DNA from: Achromobacter sp. HZ34
GTDB lineage: Bacteria > Pseudomonadota > Gammaproteobacteria > Burkholderiales > Burkholderiaceae_B
Assembly: GCF_002209485.1 (NCBI RefSeq)
Contig: NZ_NJIX01000005.1
Coordinates: forward strand, 310,001 to 374,000
Length of the DNA: 64,000 nt
Direction of reading: 5' to 3'
How positions within the stretch are numbered: position 1 is the first letter of the stretch; every line of letters begins with the position of its first letter. The translations under genes were made by a program, and so were the position numbers. Of this stretch, positions 46,408-56,292 are shown in pieces. The notes under the pieces are model-generated. The model was not told the origin of the DNA. It did no database searches and saw nothing but the letters and a program-made list of their open reading frames with translations.

Positions 46408-47418
46408 TCAAGCCGCGCGCGCCTCGATCCAGGTCACATACGGCGTCAGGCGCCGGATGCGCACGGGATAGCTGTTCTCCAGCGCATCCAGCGCAAGATC
46501 GGTCCGCGCCAGGGGAAAGGTCCCCGACACAGGCAGCGCGGCCAGGACATCGTCCACGAACAGGAGCCCAGGGCGATAAGCCCGCAGCTTCTTGACGAAG
46601 TCGGCCAGCGGCAGGTTCACTACCATCATCGACCCTGTATGCCAGGCGGCGAACACTTTCGACGGCCGGCGCTGCAAGGGTCCGACCTCGATATCGGAGA
46701 AGTCCGCGCACTCCCCCGCCTGCACGAATTGCGCCGTCGCCCCGGGCCCACAAGGCACCACCCGCACGGCAGCCTGGTTGACCCGCACCCTGCTGCGGTC
46801 CCCCTCGATTCCGACGGTGAATTCAGCGCCCTCGGCGTAGACCAGCCCTTGCTCGGTCTGCACGCTGAGTGGGCGGCGCGACGACGCCTCCGCCCCTTGC
46901 GCCACCTGCGGCCCTCGCGTCTGGACGTAGACCCGCCCACTGCGCAGTACGATGCGGTCTTCATCCGGCGTGGACACCACATCCGCCGCGCTGTGCGTAT
47001 CCAGCACGGCAAGCACACCGCCCGCCAAGGGCACACGGGATATCTGCCCCACGGCGGTCCTGAATTGCGCGTTCCAGGCGCGCCATTCCGCCGGCACTTC
47101 CGACAGCAGCATCCCCAGGGGCACGGCCGACGCTCCCAACAAGGCCAGCCGCAATACCCGGCGCCGCTGCGCATTCATACGCTGGAACGTGGGCGCGGCA
47201 ATCTCCCGCGGGACGTCCGTGAAGCAGCGCTGCACGGCCTCCACCCTGCGCCAGGCCCACTGATTTTCCGGACTGCGGGCGAACCACTGCCGCCACGCAT
47301 CATGCACCGCGCCCTGCCCGGGCGCCTGCGCATCGGCGGCCATCAGGCGCGAGAACCAGCGCGCGGCTTCCTGCGCCGCCTCGCGCTGCCGCGCGGACAG
47401 GGATCCCTGGACCTCCAT
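46408..47418 (-). CDS. FecR-family anti-sigma/sigma-regulator (336 aa)
   Basis: Inner-membrane signal transducer. The N-terminal cytoplasmic region (about 1-85, with ARWFSRLMAAD and ARSPENQWAWRRVE, DUF4880 and FecR N-domain) is followed by a single membrane helix (about 90-108) and a periplasmic FecR domain (VLDTHSAADVVSTPDEDRIVLRSGRVYVQT). It relays occupancy of the STN-containing receptor to the FecI sigma factor. It starts 8 bp after the fecI stop, so they are co-transcribed. ATG 47418 is chosen over an in-frame codon ten residues earlier that overlaps fecI. Confidence 0.92.
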   Translation of the reverse strand: MEVQGSLSARQREAAQEAARWFSRLMAADAQAPGQGAVHDAWRQWFARSPENQWAWRRVEAVQRCFTDVPREIAAPTFQRMNAQRRRVLRLALLGASAVPLGMLLSEVPAEWRAWNAQFRTAVGQISRVPLAGGVLAVLDTHSAADVVSTPDEDRIVLRSGRVYVQTRGPQVAQGAEASSRRPLSVQTEQGLVYAEGAEFTVGIEGDRSRVRVNQAAVRVVPCGPGATAQFVQAGECADFSDIEVGPLQRRPSKVFAAWHTGSMMVVNLPLADFVKKLRAYRPGLLFVDDVLAALPVSGTFPLARTDLALDALENSYPVRIRRLTPYVTWIEARAA

Positions 47419-47426
47419 GCCGCCCC

Positions 47427-47954
47427 TCAATCCAGCAGCAGGCAGCAACGCGCCATGGCCTTCGCCATGTAGTCACCGACCGTGCGCACCGATACACCCA
47501 GGCGTTGCGCGATGACGGCATAGCCTGCGCCATCCAGCATCGCCATCAGGAAAGCCTGCTTGACCTTGCTGCCGAGGCCATCCAGCATGCGGTCCAGCTT
47601 GATCAGGCGTTCCTTGACCAGCGCCTGTGCCTCCAGGGAAGGCTGATGTTCCTGGGGCAAGGTTTCCAGCACCTGCAGATAGGCCTGCTCCAGCGCCCGG
47701 CGCCGCCACAGATCGATGACCAGGCCACGCGCGACGGTAGCCAGATAGGTCCGCGGCTCCCGCAGGCTTGCCGCCACGCTGGACTGCAGCACGCGGATGA
47801 AGGTGTCCTGCGCCAGGTCGGCCGCATCGTTCTGGCAGCCCACGCGGGACCGCAACCATCCGGTCAACCAGGCGTGATGACTGCGATAAAGCGCGGTAAA
47901 GCTCTGATGGGCGACGGGGTTCGAAACTTCCCCAGCGGCGAACGGCGGCATCAT
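47427..47954 (-). CDS. FecI-family ECF sigma factor (175 aa)
   Basis: ECF sigma with region 2 (about residues 18-85: LYRSHHAWLTGWLRSRVG, AADLAQDTFIRVLQ) and region 4 (about 120-172: KQAFLMAMLDGAGYAVIAQRLGVSVRTVGDYMAKA). Typical length. It forms the FecI-FecR-receptor circuit with the two genes downstream, which it probably transcribes. A candidate Fur dyad lies directly upstream. Confidence 0.93.
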   Translation of the reverse strand: MMPPFAAGEVSNPVAHQSFTALYRSHHAWLTGWLRSRVGCQNDAADLAQDTFIRVLQSSVAASLREPRTYLATVARGLVIDLWRRRALEQAYLQVLETLPQEHQPSLEAQALVKERLIKLDRMLDGLGSKVKQAFLMAMLDGAGYAVIAQRLGVSVRTVGDYMAKAMARCCLLLD

Positions 47955-47976
47955 GGTACGGTGGGCAAGATTTACT

Positions 47977-47995
47977 AATGAGAAACGATCTTATT
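47977..47995. promoter_or_regulatory. candidate Fur site upstream of fecI
   Basis: The 19-bp segment from AATGAGAA to CTTATT is an imperfect AT-rich dyad (about 12 of 19 positions symmetric), resembling Fur boxes, 23 bp upstream of the fecI start. FecI-type sigma genes are usually Fur-repressed. The match is moderate. Confidence 0.4.
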
Positions 47996-48124
47996 CTTAT
48001 TTGTATCGAAACATCAAATTTTGGAGGCTGACGCGTCGCTTAAGTGTTGTTATGCGGCACAGGCCGCCGGCGCGCTACCATCCTCCAGGATCATCGTCTC
48101 CATGCAATCAGCCAAGGACACCGC

Positions 48125-48427
48125 ATGCAAAACTCAATGCCTGAATCCGCGTACGACCAGTTGGTCGCCGCCATCGACCGTGCCTGCCTGGCGAAGAAGG
48201 ACACCGCCGTGGTCGATGCCGCCGAAGCCCTGGGCATGAAGGAAGTCGCCAGCACATGGAAAAACGCCTACTGGCAATATGAACTGAGGACCGAGACGGA
48301 AGGCACCGTCACCGTCATCCACGGCTGGCACGATCCTGCCGGCCCCAACCCAGGTTCCCCCGAGGCCGAACTGTTCGAGCTGACCCGCGCCACGCCGCCC
48401 GCCACGTACCGAAACCAGTACGAGTAG
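48125..48427 (+). CDS. small protein of unknown function (100 aa)
   Basis: No family recognised. It is a soluble, acidic protein (MQNSMPESAYDQLVAAIDRACLA..., rich in Ala and Glu) with no signal peptide or membrane segment and a TYRNQYE end. ATG 48125 begins a region of even composition; an in-frame ATG at 48044 gives an Arg-rich extension that seems unlikely. It abuts the 3' end of the convergent LysR gene with no gap. Confidence 0.6.
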   Translation: MQNSMPESAYDQLVAAIDRACLAKKDTAVVDAAEALGMKEVASTWKNAYWQYELRTETEGTVTVIHGWHDPAGPNPGSPEAELFELTRATPPATYRNQYE

Positions 48428-49333
48428 TCAGCGCGCCGCCGTCTCCAGCGTGCGCGCCACGTCCAGCAGGGAATGCAGCGCCGGGTTGGCATCGTTGCGG
48501 CGCCAGGCGATGGCCACTTCCTGGTCCAGATACGGCGTGCGGTTCGAGATAGGCACATAAACCACCTTGGGGTGGATCAGCGAGGTCAGGTTGCCTGACA
48601 CCAGCGCCACCGACAAGCCTGCCGCGACCAGGCAGATCACGCTGGCCACCTGCGAACACTCCTGCTCGATGTTCGGATAGAAACCCGCCGCGCCGCATAC
48701 GGAAATCAGCTGCGCGTGCGCCGCGGGCACCTTCTCCTTCGAGAAGGCCACGAAGGACTCCCCCGCCAACTGCCGCAAATCGATGCGCTTGCGGCCCGCC
48801 AGCGGATGGCTGCGCGGCAAGGCCACCACCAGCGCGTCGCGCTTATAGAAACGCGTCTGGATATGCGGCGCGCCCGTCGGCAGCGGCGTGCGCAACATGC
48901 CGACATCCAGCGCGCGCCCCTGGATCTGATCCAGCTGGTCCTTGGTCGTCATCTCGACCACGCGCAAACGCACCTGGGGAAATTGCTGCCTGAAACGGTT
49001 GATCAGCTCGGGCATGAAGCCGTAGCCCACACTACCGATGAAGCCGATGGCCAACTGCCCGGTTTCGCCACCACTGGCCCCCAACGTACGCTGGATCGCC
49101 ACCTCTTCGTAGCGCAGCCATTGATAGGCCTCTTCCAGGAACACGGTGCCCGCCGGCGTCAGCGCCACCGAGCGCTTGTTGCGCACGAACAGCGGCGTGC
49201 CGATCAGCGCCTCCAATCTCTGGATGGCCTGGCTCAACGGCGATTGCGCGATACCGGCGCGCGCGGCGGCACGGCCGTAATGGAGTTCCTCGGCGACCGC
49301 GATGAACTGGCGCAGCAGGCGGCTATTGATCAT
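48428..49333 (-). CDS. LysR-family transcriptional regulator, BenM/CatM-like (301 aa)
   Basis: The N-terminal winged HTH starts LLRQFIAVAEELHYGRAAARAGIAQSPLSQAIQRLE, a signature of the BenM/CatM/CbbR-type branch, and the effector domain (about 90-295) carries ...IGFIGSVGYGFMPELI. It is divergent from the CaiB gene across a 119-bp promoter region, so it probably controls the 49453-56262 catabolic set in response to an intermediate. Confidence 0.92.
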   Translation of the reverse strand: MINSRLLRQFIAVAEELHYGRAAARAGIAQSPLSQAIQRLEALIGTPLFVRNKRSVALTPAGTVFLEEAYQWLRYEEVAIQRTLGASGGETGQLAIGFIGSVGYGFMPELINRFRQQFPQVRLRVVEMTTKDQLDQIQGRALDVGMLRTPLPTGAPHIQTRFYKRDALVVALPRSHPLAGRKRIDLRQLAGESFVAFSKEKVPAAHAQLISVCGAAGFYPNIEQECSQVASVICLVAAGLSVALVSGNLTSLIHPKVVYVPISNRTPYLDQEVAIAWRRNDANPALHSLLDVARTLETAAR

Positions 49334-49452
49334 AAAGATACGTTATGTCTCACAGACCAATGAATTATATGTTGGACGCGGTTTTTCCTGCTTACTAGAC
49401 TGCCCGTTTCAAGCGCGTGCGCTTCCGCATGCGCTGAACCTGGAGCCCCTGT

Positions 49453-50892
49453 ATGCCTGCCTCGCCTACCCTGTCCGACCGCGCCTGCCAAGCCGTCGAG
49501 GATCTGCTCGGTGCGCAGCTGCCCTGGGATGGCGCGCCCGCTGAACGGCTGCGCTTCCATGGCGCCGCCCCGGCCTTCGATACGCCGCATGCGCTGGCGC
49601 TGTCGGCCGGCGCGGCGATTGGCGCCTACGCACTGACGGTGGAGAAATGGTGGCACCTGGCCACCGGCCAGCACCAGACCGTCGCCATCGACTGGATGCA
49701 GGCCGCGGCATCGCTCAATCCCGGCCACTTCCAGACCCAGAACGGCTACAACCTGCCGGCGCTGTCCCTGCTGACCGAACTGAAGGCCGACTTCTACCGC
49801 ACCGCCGACCAGCGCTGGTTCTTTCCCATCGGCTCGTATCCCCATCTGCGCGACGGCGTGCTGGAACTGCTGGATTGCGCCAACACGCCCACGGCGCTAA
49901 GCCGCGCCATCGGCCGCTGGACCGGCGACGACCTGGAAACCGCCTTCGCGGAAAAGCGCCTGCCGGGCATCTACGCGCGTAGCACCGAAGAATGGCGGCG
50001 CCATCCGCAAGGCGTGCTGCTGGGGCAGTTGCCCGTCATCGAAGTCACCAGGATCGGTGACAGCGAGCCCGAACCGCCGCGTCCCGGCGCGCGGCCGCTG
50101 GCTGGGCTGCGCGTGCTGGACCTGGGCCATGTGATCGCCGGCCCGGTCGTGGCGCGTTCGTTGGCTGAACACGGCGCCGAAGTGTTGCGCATCACGCCGC
50201 CGATGAACCAGGATCCCTTCCGCCAGACCATAGACACCAACATCGGCAAGCAGTCCGCTTTCCTGGACCTGACGGACGACATGGATATCCAGCGGGCCCG
50301 CGAACTGATCAGCGGTGCCGACGTGGTGGTGCAATCGTGGCGCCCCGCCAGCCTGGCGCGCCGGGGCCTGGGCGCCGAAGACGCTGCCGCCTTGCGGCCA
50401 GGCGTCATCTACGTCAGCGTCAGCGCCTACGGCGACAGCGGTCCCTGGGCCGAACGCGGCGGCTTCGAGCAATTGGGCCAGACCGTATCCGGCATCGCCA
50501 TCGATGAAGGGGTGGCCGGCGGCAAGCCGCGGGTCGTGCCGACGTACCTGCTGAATGACTACCTGACGGGCTACCTGGGCGCGGCAGGCGTCATGCAGGC
50601 CCTGCTGCGCCGCGCCCGGGACGGCGGCAGTTATCACGTCAAGGTGTCGCTGACGCGCACCTCGATGTGGGTGCAGAGCCTGGGCCGGGAACCTGGCTTC
50701 ACGCCGCGCGCGGACCGGCGGCATTTTTCCGAAGGACTGACGCCGCTGCTGGAAACCCGTACGTCGGCCTATGGCGTACTGCGGCAGTTGCCTCCGGTGG
50801 CGCAGTTCTCGCGGACCCGGGCCCATTGGGCTCTGCCGCCCGCCCCCAATGGCGCACACCCGGCCGCGTGGCTGGAGGACGCTACAGGATGA
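49453..50892 (+). CDS. CaiB/BaiF class III CoA-transferase (479 aa)
   Basis: The class III CoA-transferase core begins near residue 215 (PLAGLRVLDLGHVIAGPVVARSLAEHGAEVLRITPP). An extended N-terminal region of about 210 residues, related to the C-terminal halves of other CaiB members, precedes it, so the protein is a permuted or two-lobed variant that is longer than the usual 400 aa. The expected family Asp before Gly-Ala-Gly is not obvious in the second half. It is the first gene of the LysR-linked island and probably activates the acid substrate to a CoA ester. The Bug gene follows 67 bp later. Confidence 0.85.
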   Translation: MPASPTLSDRACQAVEDLLGAQLPWDGAPAERLRFHGAAPAFDTPHALALSAGAAIGAYALTVEKWWHLATGQHQTVAIDWMQAAASLNPGHFQTQNGYNLPALSLLTELKADFYRTADQRWFFPIGSYPHLRDGVLELLDCANTPTALSRAIGRWTGDDLETAFAEKRLPGIYARSTEEWRRHPQGVLLGQLPVIEVTRIGDSEPEPPRPGARPLAGLRVLDLGHVIAGPVVARSLAEHGAEVLRITPPMNQDPFRQTIDTNIGKQSAFLDLTDDMDIQRARELISGADVVVQSWRPASLARRGLGAEDAAALRPGVIYVSVSAYGDSGPWAERGGFEQLGQTVSGIAIDEGVAGGKPRVVPTYLLNDYLTGYLGAAGVMQALLRRARDGGSYHVKVSLTRTSMWVQSLGREPGFTPRADRRHFSEGLTPLLETRTSAYGVLRQLPPVAQFSRTRAHWALPPAPNGAHPAAWLEDATG

Positions 50893-50959
50893 TTCGACAC
50901 CGACCGTTCCGCCCCTGACGCAGCAACGCTTACCAAGATACCTATAAAAGGAGACAAGC

Positions 50960-51964
50960 ATGCTACCCCCCATCACCTTCAAGCGCGTTAATCGCCCACT
51001 CGCCTCGGCACTGGCTTGCCTGGGACTGGCCGCCGCCCTGCCCGCGCACGCCGCCGATGCTTATCCCGGCAAGCCCATCACCCTGTTGATCGGCTTTGCG
51101 CCCGGCGGCCCCACCGATGCCATCGGCCGCGTGCTGTTCAAGCGGGTATCGGAAATTCTCAACGTGCCCATCATCATCGAGAACCGGCCCGGGGCAGGCG
51201 GCAATATCGGCACGCAGGAACTGGTGCGCGCCAAGCCGGACGGCTACACCCTGATGTACGGCACGTCGTCGGTGACCACCGCGCCCGCCCTGTTCAACCG
51301 TGCCGACCTCGATCCCACCAAGGCTTTCGACGTCGCCGGTTGTTCCGTATCCGTGCCCCTGATCCTGCTGGTGCCCAAGAGCGACACCTCGGCCAACGCC
51401 GAGGACTTCTACAAGGCGGTCAAAGCCGATCCCGCCAAGTACTTCCAGGGCTCATCCGGCAATGGGTCGATCGACCACCTGGTGTCCATGGACATCGCGG
51501 GGCGCCTGGACCTGAAGTTTCAGCACGTGCCTTACAAAGGCAATGGCCCCGCGCTGACGGACCTTGCCAGCGGCAACGTCAACTTCATGTATTCCGGATC
51601 GTTCAACAGCGCCCTGCCCTTCATCAAGGACGGCCGGGTCAAGGCCCTGGCGGTGACCTCCGGCCACCGGTCGCCGGCGCTGCCCGACGTGCCGTCGCTG
51701 AGCGAAAGCGTGGCGGGGCTGCGCGGCTTCGATGCAGGCACGTGGCAGTTGCTGGCGGCGCCCAAAGGCACACCGCCTGCCGTGCTGGCGAAATTGAACG
51801 AGGCGGTGCAAGCCGCCATGAAGGATGCGAAGGTCAAGGAGAGCCTGGACTTCCAGGGCGCCGAACCGATGAACATGGACCAGAAGCAGTGCAGCGCCTA
51901 CATCGGGCAGGAATACACGCGCTGGTCGAACACGATCAAGCGGCTGGGCCTGAAGTCGGAATAA
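50960..51964 (+). CDS. Bug/TctC-family periplasmic solute-binding protein (334 aa)
   Basis: Bug receptor. Signal peptide about 1-31 (LAAALPAHA), then AYPGKPITLLIGFAPGGPTDAIGR, VIIENRPGAGG and FQHVPYKGNGP. AAGGAG lies 8 nt before the ATG. It is the first of two successive Bug genes (13 bp apart) in the CaiB island, so either the two bind related ligands or one is redundant. No TctAB membrane genes follow. Confidence 0.93.
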   Translation: MLPPITFKRVNRPLASALACLGLAAALPAHAADAYPGKPITLLIGFAPGGPTDAIGRVLFKRVSEILNVPIIIENRPGAGGNIGTQELVRAKPDGYTLMYGTSSVTTAPALFNRADLDPTKAFDVAGCSVSVPLILLVPKSDTSANAEDFYKAVKADPAKYFQGSSGNGSIDHLVSMDIAGRLDLKFQHVPYKGNGPALTDLASGNVNFMYSGSFNSALPFIKDGRVKALAVTSGHRSPALPDVPSLSESVAGLRGFDAGTWQLLAAPKGTPPAVLAKLNEAVQAAMKDAKVKESLDFQGAEPMNMDQKQCSAYIGQEYTRWSNTIKRLGLKSE

Positions 51965-51977
51965 ATCGGAGACCGAT

Positions 51978-52985
51978 ATGTACAAGCCATTCATGAAGAG
52001 GCTGCTGGCCGGCGCCGGCCGGGGCCCAGGCCTTGTCTTTGCCCTTGCCGCGGTCCTGTCCTGGCTGCCCACCGCCGCACACGCAGCCCAGGCTTACCCC
52101 GACAAACCCATCCACCTGATCGTGCCCTTCCCGCCCGGCGGCGGTACGGACACCCTGGCCCGGGTGCTGGCCGAACGCATCGGCGCGCAATTGAAGACCA
52201 GCGTGATCGTCGAGAACCGACCCGGGGCGGGCACCGTGGTCGGTAGCGACTACGTGGCGCGCAGCGAACCCAACGGCTACACCATCCTGCTGAACACATC
52301 GGCCCACGCCATCAACGACACGCTGGTACCCAAGCTTCCCTACGCAACGGAGAAGGCCTTCGCGCCCATCGCCATCGTGGGCCGCGCACCGAACGTGGTG
52401 GTGGTGCGCCCGGACAGTCCCTTCAAGACCATGAAGGATATCGCCGACTATGCCAAGGCCCACCCGGGCAAGCTGACCTTCGGGTCCTCGGGCAACGGCA
52501 CCGCGGTGCACCTGGCCGCCGAACTGTTCAAGGAGATGGCGGGCGTTTCGCTGACGCACGTCCCCTACAAAGGCGCCAGCCCGGCGATGACGGACCTGAT
52601 TGGCGGCCAGATCGACATGTTCTTCGGTACCGCCGGCGCCGTCACGCCGCTGGTGAAAGCGGGCAAGCTGCGCGCCGTCGCCATCACCAGCACCGCGCGT
52701 TCGCCCTACTGGCCCGGCATCCCGACCATCGCGGAAACCTGCCCCGGCTATGCCGCCGACGTGTGGTACGCCCTGTTCGCCGCCGCCGGCACGCCGCCCG
52801 CCATCATTGCCACGTTGAATCACGCGGCCATCGAGGCCACGCAATCCGACCTGTTCAAGCAGCGCATGGGGAGCGAAGGCATCACCAACGTTCCCAACTC
52901 GCCGGCGGATCTGGCGCGCTACGTGCACGAGGAAATCGCGCGTTGGCGCAAAGTGATCCAGGACGGCCACGTTTCCATGGGATGA
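51978..52985 (+). CDS. Bug/TctC-family periplasmic solute-binding protein (335 aa)
   Basis: Second Bug receptor of the pair. After a signal peptide (about 1-36) it has AYPDKPIHLIVPFPPGGGTDTLAR, VIVENRPGAGT and LTHVPYKGASPA. The two paralogues differ widely in sequence, so the pair is not a recent duplication. A GGAG ribosome-binding site overlaps the 13-bp gap. It ends 42 bp before the first SDR gene. Confidence 0.93.
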   Translation: MYKPFMKRLLAGAGRGPGLVFALAAVLSWLPTAAHAAQAYPDKPIHLIVPFPPGGGTDTLARVLAERIGAQLKTSVIVENRPGAGTVVGSDYVARSEPNGYTILLNTSAHAINDTLVPKLPYATEKAFAPIAIVGRAPNVVVVRPDSPFKTMKDIADYAKAHPGKLTFGSSGNGTAVHLAAELFKEMAGVSLTHVPYKGASPAMTDLIGGQIDMFFGTAGAVTPLVKAGKLRAVAITSTARSPYWPGIPTIAETCPGYAADVWYALFAAAGTPPAIIATLNHAAIEATQSDLFKQRMGSEGITNVPNSPADLARYVHEEIARWRKVIQDGHVSMG

Positions 52986-53027
52986 CGACGAGAACCCATC
53001 CGTAATTACAAAGGCAGAGGAAGCATC

Positions 53028-53831
53028 ATGAACGACCAAGGAAGGCTGGCGGGCAAGATCGCCATCATCGTCGGCGGCGGCCAGCAGCCGGGCGGGACGA
53101 TAGGTAACGGACGCGCCGTGGCGGAACGCTTCGCCGCGGAAGGCGCCACGCTGCTGATCGTGGACATCAACCCCGAATGGGCAGACGATACGCTGCAGGC
53201 CGTTACCGCGCTGGGTGCCCAGGCGTCGACCCTGCAGGCCGACATCACCTGTGAAGACCAATGCCGTGCCATCGCGCAGACCTGCGTCGAGCGCTACGGC
53301 CGCGTGGATATCCTGCACAACAACGTGGGCCGCTCCACCGGCGACCGCCGCACCACGGAGCTTGACGTCTCGGCCTGGGACGCCATCATGGACATGAACC
53401 TCAAAGGCATGTTCATGACCTGCAAGCACGTCCTGCCCTTGATGATCGCGCGGAAGTCGGGGTGCATCATCAATGTTTCCTCCACGTCTTCACTGGCGGC
53501 GCGCCCCACGCTGACCTACAAGACCAGCAAGGGCGCGGTGAATGCGCTGACGCAGCACCTGGCCATGGAGAACGCGGCGCACGGCATTCGCGCCAACGCC
53601 TTGCTGCCGGGCCTGATAGACACGCCCATGGCCATCGAGCGCCGTGCGCGTGAACGGGGCGTGCCCCAGGAACAGGTACGGGCGGAACGCGACGCTCTGG
53701 TACCCATGGGGCATATGGGTACCGCCTGGGACGTCGCGAACGCCGCGTTGTTCCTGGCCTCGGACGAGGCCAGATACATCACCGGCGTACTGCTGCCCGT
53801 CGACGGCGGGCTGTTGGTCAAGCGCGGCTGA
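53028..53831 (+). CDS. short-chain dehydrogenase/reductase (267 aa)
   Basis: Classical SDR: the cofactor segment (AIIVGGGQQPGGTIGNGRAVAERFA) has a lengthened glycine loop, then DILHNNVG, the Ser in NVSSTSSL and the catalytic Tyr-x-x-x-Lys in TYKTSKGA. A C-terminal GVLLPVDGG is typical. It is an NAD(P)-dependent oxidoreductase of unknown substrate. It is closely related to the SDR at 54124, with the remnant of a Bug gene in between. Confidence 0.92.
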   Translation: MNDQGRLAGKIAIIVGGGQQPGGTIGNGRAVAERFAAEGATLLIVDINPEWADDTLQAVTALGAQASTLQADITCEDQCRAIAQTCVERYGRVDILHNNVGRSTGDRRTTELDVSAWDAIMDMNLKGMFMTCKHVLPLMIARKSGCIINVSSTSSLAARPTLTYKTSKGAVNALTQHLAMENAAHGIRANALLPGLIDTPMAIERRARERGVPQEQVRAERDALVPMGHMGTAWDVANAALFLASDEARYITGVLLPVDGGLLVKRG

Positions 53832-53836
53832 GCAAA

Positions 53837-54094
53837 GTGCTGCCTGCGGTGCGTACCGGCGCGGCGTTGCGGTCCGGGGGCCTGCTACAGCCCCGCCAGC
53901 GCGGGCGGTCGCGGAGCGCCGGGCCGGCCGTGGCGGCCTGTCCGGACCGTTCGATCCGCCTGATCGTGACGTTCGTGCCCGGCGGCGGCATCGAGCCGGC
54001 GGGCGGCACCGCGGCCGCTTTCAATCAAGCCATCGTCACCGGCATCACGAAATGGGCGGCCATCGTCAAGGACCCGGGCATCAAGCCGGAATGA
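53837..54094 (+). pseudogene. Bug/TctC-family gene remnant with large internal deletion
   Basis: An 85-codon frame that joins a Bug N-terminal motif (PDRSIRLIVTFVPGGGIE) directly to a Bug C-terminal end (KWAAIVKDPGIKPE), the last residues normally about 270 aa further on. The signal peptide is also lost: the first 30 codons are Arg/Gly-rich and do not look like a leader. The frame is intact across the join. This is a degraded receptor gene that most likely has no function. Confidence 0.8.
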
Positions 54095-54123
54095 AGCTGA
54101 ACGGCATTCAAGGAGCCATGAAC

Positions 54124-54924
54124 ATGCAAGGAAGACTGGAAGGCAAGGTAGCGATCGTCACCGGCGCGGGTTGCGTCGGCCCGGGCTGGGGTAATGGCCG
54201 GGCGGTGGCGGTGCGCTTCGCGCAGGAAGGCGCCAAGGTACTGGCCGTCGACATCAATCCCGACTCCATGAAGGAAACGGTGGCCCTGGCCCAAGGCGCC
54301 GCGGGCGAAGTGCGCACGTGGACAGCCGATGCCACCCGTGACGCCGATGTGCGCGCCATGGTGCAGGCCTGCCTGGACCAGTTCGGCCGCATCGACATCC
54401 TCGTCAACAACGTGGGCGGGTCGCGCAAGGGTGGACCCGTGGACCTGTCCGAGGAAGACTGGGACGCGCAACTGGACTTCAATCTGAAGAGCGTATTCCT
54501 GGCCTGCAAACACGTCATTCCCGTCATGCAGCAGCAAGGCGGCGGCGCCATCGTCAACACGGCATCGACCTCCGGCACCCGCTGGACCGGCGCCGCCCAG
54601 GTCGGCTATGCGTCCTCGAAAGCGGGCGTGATCCAGTTCTCGCGCGTCGTGGCGGTCGAATACGCCAAGCAACGAATCCGCGTCAACACCGTGATTCCCG
54701 GACAGATGCACACGCCCATGGTGGAGGCGCGCCTGGCCAAGCAGCGCGCGGGTGGCGATATCGAGGCCTTGTTGCAGCAGCGCCAGGCGCGCATCCCGCT
54801 GGGCTTCATGGGCGACGGCACCGACATCGCCAACGCCGCGCTGTTCCTGGCGTCCGACGAGGCTCGCTTCATCACCGGCACCGAGATCGTCGTGGACGGC
54901 GGCATGAGCGTGCGCTGCGATTGA
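54124..54924 (+). CDS. short-chain dehydrogenase/reductase (266 aa)
   Basis: Classical SDR with glycine-rich loop (VTGAGCVGPGWGNGRAVAVRFA), NNVG, Ser in NTASTSGT, the Tyr-x-x-x-Lys in GYASSKAGV and TEIVVDGGMSVR near the C-terminus. ATG 54124 is chosen because AAGGAG lies 8 nt upstream; the ATG at 54118 is only 2 nt from it. The same extended-loop subgroup as the SDR at 53028 suggests an old duplication. It probably reduces or oxidises an intermediate of the island's pathway. Confidence 0.92.
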   Translation: MQGRLEGKVAIVTGAGCVGPGWGNGRAVAVRFAQEGAKVLAVDINPDSMKETVALAQGAAGEVRTWTADATRDADVRAMVQACLDQFGRIDILVNNVGGSRKGGPVDLSEEDWDAQLDFNLKSVFLACKHVIPVMQQQGGGAIVNTASTSGTRWTGAAQVGYASSKAGVIQFSRVVAVEYAKQRIRVNTVIPGQMHTPMVEARLAKQRAGGDIEALLQQRQARIPLGFMGDGTDIANAALFLASDEARFITGTEIVVDGGMSVRCD

Positions 54925-54934
54925 ACGGACCAGG

Positions 54935-55276
54935 ATGCACGCCATGGCGGGACACGACGACATCTGGGATTGCCACACGCATATCTTCGGCCCGTGGGCG
55001 GACTTCCCCCTGCCCGACGATCCCACCTACCAGCCGCAGGAAGCGCCCTTTGCCACCCTGCGCGCCCTGCATGCCGACCTCGCCGATGTGCTGGAGACGG
55101 TGCCGGCCCTGACGCCGCATGGCGTGCCGCTGGTCATCGATCACATGGGACGCCTGCCGGTCATGCAAGGCCGGGATCCGGCGCCCCTGCTGCGCCTGCT
55201 GCGCCAGGCCTGCGCCGACGCACCAGCGCACTTGAACGCCATCCTTGGCACCAACCCTGCCCGCCTTTACGGCTGA
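54935..55276 (+). pseudogene. LigI-type amidohydrolase remnant with internal deletion(s)
   Basis: A 113-codon frame with the N-terminal metal motif of 2-pyrone-4,6-dicarboxylate lactonase-like amidohydrolases (DCHTHIFGPWADFPL). It then jumps to a mid-protein segment (VPLVIDHMGRLP) and ends with ILGTNPARLYG, the usual C-terminus. Family members have about 270-290 residues, so more than half of the barrel is missing, though the frame stays open. Function is very unlikely. It shows that the island once coded a lactone hydrolase. Confidence 0.75.
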
Positions 55277-55323
55277 TCCCCTCACGCCAGTGCGATATCG
55301 GCCATTCCTTCCGGAGACCAACC

Positions 55324-56262
<939 letters not shown>

Positions 56263-56292
56263 CCGGCACACCAGCCAAGAGGAGACATAGAC

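Noticed and set aside
53644-54123. N-terminal extension of the second SDR
   Set aside because: It covers the first SDR and the Bug remnant in another frame; a ribosome-binding site favours ATG 54124.
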